Positions 7,667 through 13,200 of a stretch of DNA of 18,454 nt are shown here, piece by piece. Made by a program: the position numbers and the translations under genes. The notes under the pieces are model-generated. The model did not search any database, was not told the DNA's origin, and was given only the letters and a program-made list of their open reading frames with translations. Within the stretch, counting starts at the first letter, position 1, and every line of letters begins with the position of its first letter. The DNA comes from an uncultured Verrucomicrobiota bacterium (lineage in GTDB: Bacteria; Verrucomicrobiota; Verrucomicrobiae; Opitutales; Opitutaceae), in assembly GCA_946482165.1 (NCBI GenBank), contig CAMLQS010000063.1, positions 1-18,454 on the forward strand. Direction: 5' to 3'.

Positions 7667-7735
7667 TCCCGGGCCTGGGCGGCGCGGCCGGGCGCGATCT
7701 ATCCTTGGAAATACGGCTCGGCCAAGGGAGGGGCG

Positions 7736-8563
7736 TTAATGCCGCCGGGGTCGCGCGATTTGGTCGAAGTCGCGAGCCAGCAGCTTTAGCGCTTCGCGCA
7801 TTTCGGCTCCGCGCATCGCGGGGCCGTGGCCAGTAACGACGAGTTCCGGTTCGAGCGCGGCAAGACGCTGGACCGAATCACGGGCGGTATCCCAGTCCGC
7901 AGTATAGTATTGCGGCGGCCCATGCATCTCGGGTTTTTGCAGGAGCACGGCATAGGCCGATTCTTGCCGCGTTGTAATGAAAGCGTCACCCGCGATGAGC
8001 GTGCGATCCGCTTCGCGCCAAAGCGAGACATGGCCGGGCGTGTGGCCCGGCGTAGGGATGCAACGCCAGCCTGACATGAAGGGCACTTCGTTGTTTGCGG
8101 AGAGCAACGCGAGCCCGCGCGACACATCGACCGGCTTGCGCGGAAAGAGCCCCGAGACGCGGGCCATGAGCCCGCCCCCGACATCGGGGCGCGGCGGCGG
8201 GTAGGCTCGGCTGCCGTTGAGGAAGGGGTGCTCGAGGCGGTGCGCGTAGATCGGCGTTTCCCACTCGGCGGCAAGTTCGGCGAGAGCGCCGACATGATCG
8301 AAGTGCCCGTGAGTCAAAATGATCGCCGCCGGCGGCGTGTGCTCGCCGAATCGCTCCGCGGCGGCCTTGAAAATGGCCTCGGCGGAGCCGGGGATACCGG
8401 CGTCGATCAAGACCCAGCCGCGTTCGCCCGCGCGTCCGTAGAAGACGACGTTGACGAACATGGTTTTCTTGTAGGCGAGATCCGGGGCGATTTCATCGCT
8501 GCGTCCGAGGTCGGCCAGATCGACCGCCACGCTCGAAGATTGAAGGGGAATTTGTTCGGCCAT
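7736..8563 (-). CDS. MBL-fold metallo-hydrolase (glyoxalase II/lactonase-like)
   Basis: A 275-aa metallo-beta-lactamase-fold protein with the full metal set: 'THGHFDH' (residues 84-90), the His in 'GHTPGH' (173-178), the Asp in 'AGDAF' (near 193) and the His in 'TGHGPAM' (near 246). The binuclear-metal hydrolase chemistry is therefore probably intact. No signal peptide is visible, so it should be cytoplasmic. The substrate is unknown; thioester (glyoxalase II) or lactone hydrolysis are both common in this group. It lies 111 bases downstream of the lactonase-type gene on the same strand and may share its transcript. The ATG at 8563 is preceded by AAGG only two bases away, too close for a good SD. 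Confidence 0.85.
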   Translation of the reverse strand: MAEQIPLQSSSVAVDLADLGRSDEIAPDLAYKKTMFVNVVFYGRAGERGWVLIDAGIPGSAEAIFKAAAERFGEHTPPAAIILTHGHFDHVGALAELAAEWETPIYAHRLEHPFLNGSRAYPPPRPDVGGGLMARVSGLFPRKPVDVSRGLALLSANNEVPFMSGWRCIPTPGHTPGHVSLWREADRTLIAGDAFITTRQESAYAVLLQKPEMHGPPQYYTADWDTARDSVQRLAALEPELVVTGHGPAMRGAEMREALKLLARDFDQIARPRRH

Positions 8564-8674
8564 GCCTTGCAGACCGAGGCGGAGAGCGCGGCGTTCCCGC
8601 CGGATACCCCGGAGCTGGTGTCCGAAGATTTCCCGTGCCGGCCTCCTTTGAGATTCGCCAGTTCGCCCCGTGGT

Positions 8675-9796
8675 TCAGAACCGCAGGCAAACAGGCTTGG
8701 GAGTGGCGAGGGTCGCGGACGTCGGCGTGAGCATGCCGTTCGCGCGGTTCACGGAAAACACCGCCACTTGGTTCGCCCCCTGCCCGGCGACGAGGAGCCA
8801 CCGCGCGTCGGGGCTCAGCGTGAAGTGACGGGGCTTGGCCGGAACGGGCACTTGCGCGCGGAGCGCGAGCCGGCCGGTCGCGGCGTCGCGCGCGAAAACC
8901 GCGAGCGTGTCGGTGCCGCGCACCGAGGCGTAGACGCTGTGCCCGGCGGGATGGACGGCGATCTCCGCGGCTTTGGACGGCACGGCGGGTTGATCGGGGA
9001 GCGCGCCCACCGTTTCCACCAGCGTGAGCATGGCCGCCTTGTCGTCGTAGGCCGCGACCGAGAGCGTGTTGTTCAACTCGTTTAGGATGTAGACGTGGCG
9101 CCCGTCGGGAGAAAAGCAGGCGTGCCTCGGGCCTGCGCCGCGCGGCAGATCGAACCATGCCTGCGGGGGATTGGGAGCGAGCGCGAGCGAGGCCGGATCG
9201 CATGCGTAGAGAAACACGCGATCCGCGCCGAGATCGGGAACGAGCAGCAGGCGCCCTCCCGGCGCCCAGGTGACACCGTGCGCGTGCGGCGCCTCCTGGC
9301 GGTCCGGCACGGCGCCGGAGGCATGGCAATGCTTGAAAAATGCGGTCTTCGCACCGAGGCGGCCATCGGACTCCACCCGGTGGACGATCACGCTTCCTCC
9401 CGAGTAGTTGGCGACGGCGATGAGGCGTCCGTCCGGCGACAGCGCGACGTCGCACGGGCCCGCGCCGCCGGTGGGGCGCGAGTTCAGCGCGCCGAGATGA
9501 CCGGTGGGATCGATCGAAAAGGCGTGCAGCCCGCCCTCATCCGCCTCGGCGACGGCGTAGAGGAAGCGCCCGTCGCCCGAGCGCGCGAGGAAGGAGGCCT
9601 TGGGCAGGGACGCCACGGCCCGGTCGCCGGCGAGGGTGCCCGTGGCGGGATCGAAGTCCGCGGCGTGGATGGAATCGGCGTAGTTGCCGAGAAAAACGGG
9701 GATCGTGCGGGGAGCGGACATGGAGGCGAGAGGGAGAAAGGCCAACGGTGCGGCGGCCAGCAGCGTGCGGGCGATAGTGGAGAAGGCGGTCGGCAT
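8675..9796 (-). CDS. Exported lactonase-family beta-propeller protein (6-phosphogluconolactonase YbhE-like)
   Basis: A 373-aa protein of the lactonase_7 (YbhE/PGL) family, a seven-bladed propeller. Recurrent blades carry 'ALSPDGRLIAVANY', 'CFSPDGRHVYILNEL', 'AVHPAGHSVYASVRG' and 'TLSPDARWLLVAGQG', together with the conserved 'PHAHGVTW' and 'GPRH' segments of the putative active face. ATG at 9796 gives a signal peptide ('FSTIARTLLAAAPLAFLPLAS'), so it is probably periplasmic, whereas classical 6-phosphogluconolactonase is cytosolic. That argues against a plain pentose-phosphate role and for an extracytoplasmic sugar lactone. Longer in-frame starts up to 9934 would overlap the divergent uup start and add an implausible N-terminus. 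It pairs with the MBL-fold hydrolase downstream. Confidence 0.82.
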   Translation of the reverse strand: MPTAFSTIARTLLAAAPLAFLPLASMSAPRTIPVFLGNYADSIHAADFDPATGTLAGDRAVASLPKASFLARSGDGRFLYAVAEADEGGLHAFSIDPTGHLGALNSRPTGGAGPCDVALSPDGRLIAVANYSGGSVIVHRVESDGRLGAKTAFFKHCHASGAVPDRQEAPHAHGVTWAPGGRLLLVPDLGADRVFLYACDPASLALAPNPPQAWFDLPRGAGPRHACFSPDGRHVYILNELNNTLSVAAYDDKAAMLTLVETVGALPDQPAVPSKAAEIAVHPAGHSVYASVRGTDTLAVFARDAATGRLALRAQVPVPAKPRHFTLSPDARWLLVAGQGANQVAVFSVNRANGMLTPTSATLATPKPVCLRF

Positions 9797-9866
9797 GAGG
9801 GGTTTGATCAGCCCATGGTCTGGAAGGTTGCATGTCGACGGGCGGATTTTCAGCGTGGCCGGTTCC
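9797..9866. promoter_or_regulatory. 70-base divergent intergenic region
   Basis: This short gap separates the starts of the lactonase gene (-) and uup (+) and must hold at least one promoter unless initiation lies inside the opposing genes. I see no convincing -35/-10 pair and no SD for either gene. A TGATCA palindrome sits at 9807-9812. Confidence 0.3.
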
Positions 9867-11714
9867 ATGGCCCTTTTCAGTCTCCTTGATCTCTCGCATG
9901 CCTTCGGTGGCGCGCCCGTCCTCGACCACGTCAACTTTCAGGTCGATCCGGGAGAGCGCGTGTGTCTCGTCGGCCGCAACGGCGCGGGCAAGTCGACCCT
10001 GATGAAGCTCATCGCGGGCGACATGAAGCCCGACAGCGGCCAGGTGTTTCGCCAGCCCGGCGCCCATTTCGCCCGCTTGGTGCAGGAGGTGCCGCAGGAT
10101 CTCGCCGGCTCGGTGCACGATGTCGTCGCGAGCGGCGTGCGTCGCGACGCGGACGGCCACCCGGCGGGGCACGAGGAGGAGTGGGAGGTCGAGGTCCGGG
10201 TGGAGGATCTGATTGCGCGCCTGCAACTCGATCCCCAAGCCGAGGTATCGACCCTTTCAGGCGGCCTCAAACGCCGCGTGCTTCTCGGCCGCGCCATCGC
10301 GAGCAAGCCCGACCTGCTCCTCCTCGACGAGCCGACCAACCATCTCGACATCGAGAGCATCCTCTGGCTCGAGGAGTTTTTGCTCACGGAAAAAATCGGG
10401 CTCTTCTTCGTGACGCATGATCGGGCCTTCCTGCAAAAGCTCGCCACGCGCATCGTCGAACTGGACCGCGGGGTGCTCACGAACTGGGCCTGCGCCTACG
10501 ATGTGTTTCTCGCCCGGCGCGCCGAGCGCCTCGAGGCCGAGGAGCGCCAGCGCGCGGCCGCGGACAAAAAACTCGCCCAGGAAGAGGAATGGATCCGCCG
10601 CGGCGTGAAGGCGCAGCGCAAGCGCGCCGGAGCGCGCATCGAGGCGCTCTACGCGTTGCGCGCCGAGCGCAAGGCCCGCCGCGACCGTGCGGGCAACGCG
10701 AACATCAAGATCTCTTCCGCCGAGGAATCGGGCGTGAAGGTGATCGAGGCGGAGAACCTGACCTTTGCGTTTCCCGGCGCCGCGCCGCTGGTGCGCGACT
10801 TTTCCACCATCATCACCCGCGGCGACAAGATCGGTCTCATCGGCCCGAACGGCGCCGGCAAGACGACCTTCCTCAAGCTCCTCCTCGGCCAGCTCCAGCC
10901 CACGGGCGGCGTGCTCAAGCACGGAACGAAGCTCGAGGTCGTCTACTTCGACCAGCTCCGCGCGCAGATCGACGACACCAAGACCGTCGCCGACAACGTC
11001 TCCGACGGAAACTCGCACGTCACCGTGCAAGGCCGTTCCCGCCACATCATCAGCTACCTTCAGGACTTTCTCTTCGACGCGACGCGTTCCCGAACGCCGG
11101 CGAGGGTCCTCTCCGGCGGCGAGCGCAACCGCCTGCTGCTCGCCCGCCTGTTCACCAAGCCCGCCAACGTGCTCGTGCTCGACGAGCCGACCAACGACCT
11201 CGACGCCGAGACGCTCGACCTGCTGGAGAACCTGCTCGTCGAGTTCGAGGGCACGGTCCTGGTCGTGAGCCACGACCGCAAGTTCCTCGACGAGGTGGTG
11301 ACCGGCACCTTCGTCTTCGACGGCCGCGGCGGCATCGAGGAATTCATCGGCGGCTACACCGATTGGGTCGCGGAAAAGGCGAAGCAGGCGAAGACCCCCG
11401 TCGCTCCCGCGAAGGCCAACGCGCGCGCGATCGCGACTCCCGCCGCGTCCGCGCCCGCGCCGGTCGCGGAGAGGAAGTCCGCCGGTCGCAAGCTCACCAA
11501 CAAGGAACAGCGCGAACTCGCCGAATTGCCCGCGCGTATCGAAAAGCTGGAGACGGAGCAGGCCGGGCTCGTCGCGAAGCTGGGCGATCCGAAGTTCTTC
11601 AAGTCCGACGCCGCCACGGTTCGCGCCGCCGAGGCCCGCCTGCGCGAGATCGAGGCCGAGCACGCCACCGCTTTCGCCCGCTGGGAAGAGCTCGAGGCCG
11701 CGAACGCCGGCTGA
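9867..11714 (+). CDS. uup: ABC-F family ATPase, Uup type
   Basis: A 615-aa soluble protein with two ABC cassettes and no membrane segments. Cassette 1 has Walker A 'GRNGAGKST' (36-44), signature 'LSGGLKRR' (130) and Walker B 'LLLLDEPTNHLD' (150). Cassette 2 has 'GPNGAGKTT' (326-334), 'LSGGERNR' (415) and 'LVLDEPTNDLD' (about 435). A charged linker of about 75 residues joins them. The C-terminus, after an Ala/Pro-rich spacer, is a Lys/Glu-rich coiled coil (about 540-612) like the DNA/RNA-binding tail of Uup. 'TVADNVSD' and 'HIISYLQDFLF' are characteristic of Uup rather than EttA or YheS. ABC-F proteins act on the ribosome; Uup also affects transposon precise excision and replication intermediates. 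ATG 9867 opens directly into the first cassette; it has no SD. Confidence 0.9.
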   Translation: MALFSLLDLSHAFGGAPVLDHVNFQVDPGERVCLVGRNGAGKSTLMKLIAGDMKPDSGQVFRQPGAHFARLVQEVPQDLAGSVHDVVASGVRRDADGHPAGHEEEWEVEVRVEDLIARLQLDPQAEVSTLSGGLKRRVLLGRAIASKPDLLLLDEPTNHLDIESILWLEEFLLTEKIGLFFVTHDRAFLQKLATRIVELDRGVLTNWACAYDVFLARRAERLEAEERQRAAADKKLAQEEEWIRRGVKAQRKRAGARIEALYALRAERKARRDRAGNANIKISSAEESGVKVIEAENLTFAFPGAAPLVRDFSTIITRGDKIGLIGPNGAGKTTFLKLLLGQLQPTGGVLKHGTKLEVVYFDQLRAQIDDTKTVADNVSDGNSHVTVQGRSRHIISYLQDFLFDATRSRTPARVLSGGERNRLLLARLFTKPANVLVLDEPTNDLDAETLDLLENLLVEFEGTVLVVSHDRKFLDEVVTGTFVFDGRGGIEEFIGGYTDWVAEKAKQAKTPVAPAKANARAIATPAASAPAPVAERKSAGRKLTNKEQRELAELPARIEKLETEQAGLVAKLGDPKFFKSDAATVRAAEARLREIEAEHATAFARWEELEAANAG

Positions 11715-11741
11715 GGCCGGTGAAACGGGCCCGCCGGCAAT

Positions 11742-11765
11742 CCGCGGGCCCGGCCGGGCCCGCGG
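11742..11765. terminator. 24-base perfect palindrome after uup
   Basis: CCGCGGGCCCGG is followed directly by its exact reverse complement, starting 27 bases after the uup stop. As RNA it would form an extremely stable all-GC hairpin. No T-run follows (GTGGGGGGCG), so it is not a textbook intrinsic terminator, but its place after uup suits termination or 3'-end protection. Confidence 0.5.
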
Positions 11766-11822
11766 GTGGGGGGCGAAAGGCGGTTAACCTTTCTCCATTC
11801 GGTTTCGTCGAAGCGGGGAGGG

Positions 11823-11844
11823 GCGCGCTAACATGGTAGCGCGC
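11823..11844. repeat. Perfect inverted repeat GCGCGCTA-N6-TAGCGCGC
   Basis: An 8-bp perfect dyad with a 6-base spacer (ACATGG) lies about 160 bases upstream of the tagaturonate-reductase-like gene. Size and symmetry suit either a regulator binding site or an RNA hairpin. The LacI-family regulator at 17051 or the response regulator at 16191 are possible partners, but nothing in the sequence ties them to it. Confidence 0.4.
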
Positions 11845-11857
11845 GGAGGCGGTTGAG

Positions 11858-11888
11858 CCCGCCCCGGGGCATCCCCTAGCTCGGCGGG
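11858..11888 (+). repeat. Nested hairpin in the leader of the reductase-like gene
   Basis: An outer CCCGCC/GGCGGG stem encloses an inner GGGG-CAT-CCCC stem. Together with the palindrome at 11742 and the dyad at 11823 it makes this 291-base gap unusually rich in secondary structure. It could be part of a structured 5' leader; no known riboswitch is recognised. Confidence 0.3.
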
Positions 11889-12005
11889 ACACTCTGTCGC
11901 CTGTGTTCCCTTTGCGCCCCTTTCTTTCTGTCGAGCGACCGGTCCGAGCGGCCGGCAGGGGCGGCGGCATTTCGCACGGGCGGCAAGTGCAACGGACCTG
12001 AGTCG

Positions 12006-13106
12006 ATGCTGGATTCCGTCCTGCAGTTTGGCGCCGGCCCCTTCGTTCGTGCGTTCGCCGATCTGATCCTTGCGCAGGCGAATCGCGGGGAGACGCCGAT
12101 TCCGGGAGGGGCCGTCGTTGTGGCCGAGGGTCTCGAGGCCAATGCGCTCGCCACGGAAGGCGGGGTTTTCGAGGTGGCGGTCCGCTGGAACCGGGACGGA
12201 CGAACCTGGGACGAGATCGAGCGGGTGGACGCTATCTCGCGGGTGGTGCGCGCCGAAACCGAGTGGCCGGAGGCGCTGGCTTTCGCGCGGCGTCCGGAAC
12301 TGCGTTGGATACTGCTCGATGCGGAGTCGGCGCTGTGCGGTGCGGGTGGCCGCGAAATTGAGCGACCGGCCCCGGGGCGGGCGCCGCGGGGAACCGTGGC
12401 GAAGCTGCTGGATGTCCTCTTGGCGCGGAACGAGGGACATGCCTTTGACGCGACGGTCGTGCCCTGCGGTTTTGGGGAGGGGAACGGGGAGCAGCTGCGC
12501 GCCGCGGTCCTGAGCCTGGCGCGCCGTTGGCGGGTTGAGCCGCGTGTCGAGTCATGGCTCCGGGAGGGGGTGCGATGGCTGGACACCTTGGCGGATCGGG
12601 TGGTGGTGGAGTCTCGGTTCCGCGGAGCCGCGCGCGACGCGGCGTGGCCGCGGGTCGTGACCGAGCCCTATGCATTTTGGGGGATCGAGGTGATTGGGAC
12701 CGAGCCCTTCTGGACTCACCCCGCCGTCGTTCTGACGGAAGACCTAAGGCCCTATCGTTTGAGAACAGGGCGAGTTCTCAAGGCGGCCCGGGCCGCCTTG
12801 GCGGTCCGGGCCAGGCAACTGGGCCTTGAGACCCCGGGCCGAGCGCTCGGGCGGGCGGACGTCTGGGGCTGGCTGGAACACGTGCTTCGGGAGGAGATCG
12901 TGCCGGTGCTTTCCGCGCGTGTGCCCGAGGCGGAGGAATTTGCTCGCTGCACTTTGGAGCGGCTTCGGAATCCTCTCTCGATTCCGTCGTTTTGGCCCTC
13001 GGATTTGGACAGGGAGTCGGAGACGCATCTTCGACCCACGCTTCGGGAGCATTTTTCCCTCTATGGGCGCACGGTGCCTTTGCTTTCGGCGGCTCTCGAC
13101 GGCTGA
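12006..13106 (+). CDS. Tagaturonate-reductase-like (UxaB/mannitol dehydrogenase family) protein lacking catalytic residues
   Basis: A 366-aa protein related to the long-chain polyol/altronate dehydrogenases. The N-terminus 'VLQFGAGPFVRAFADLIL' matches the Rossmann NAD-binding start of UxaB; 'TVVPCGFGEGNGEQLRAAVL', 'VTEPYAFWGIE', 'TEDLRPYRLR' and 'LERLRNPL' follow family order. The family is usually about 480 aa, so this copy is short. The catalytic K-x4-N-x2-H element, placed by the preceding 'DLxPYxxR' match, reads T254, K259, R262 here: all three residues are replaced. It is therefore probably not a working tagaturonate reductase; it could be a sugar-acid-binding or regulatory relative, or have new chemistry. 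The frame is intact with strong codon bias, so it is not an obvious pseudogene. It lies 94 bases upstream of the sensor kinase and may be in its operon. Confidence 0.65.
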   Translation: MLDSVLQFGAGPFVRAFADLILAQANRGETPIPGGAVVVAEGLEANALATEGGVFEVAVRWNRDGRTWDEIERVDAISRVVRAETEWPEALAFARRPELRWILLDAESALCGAGGREIERPAPGRAPRGTVAKLLDVLLARNEGHAFDATVVPCGFGEGNGEQLRAAVLSLARRWRVEPRVESWLREGVRWLDTLADRVVVESRFRGAARDAAWPRVVTEPYAFWGIEVIGTEPFWTHPAVVLTEDLRPYRLRTGRVLKAARAALAVRARQLGLETPGRALGRADVWGWLEHVLREEIVPVLSARVPEAEEFARCTLERLRNPLSIPSFWPSDLDRESETHLRPTLREHFSLYGRTVPLLSAALDG

Positions 13107-13200
13107 GAGACCCGGGCGCCCGCCGATTTGCCGGAACGAGCGGCAAGGCGATGGCGGGTTTCTTTGTTGGCTTGGCCCCGGGATCGAAGTTCCTAGGGCT

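Noticed and set aside
8642..8649. AAAGGAGG on the - strand between the lactonase and MBL genes
   Set aside because: No start codon lies within SD distance downstream on that strand; the MBL ATG is about 80 bases away.
8228..9889. Two long open frames on + (8228-9085 and 9095-9889) opposite the MBL-fold and lactonase genes
   Set aside because: The - strand frames have full family motifs; the + frames are Arg/Gly-rich shadows.
10257..11663. 468-codon open frame on the - strand opposite uup
   Set aside because: It mirrors the strongly coding uup frame in GC-rich DNA; its residues are low-complexity (Leu, Glu, Gly, Val, Arg) and no family is recognisable.
10589..11839. 416-codon frame on + overlapping uup
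   Set aside because: Arg/Pro-rich translation of uup in a shifted frame, with no start context or homology signal.
12826..13200. N-terminal extension of the sensor kinase from an in-frame ATG at 12826
   Set aside because: It would overlap the reductase-like gene and push the clear signal peptide inside the protein; ATG 13201 is far more likely.
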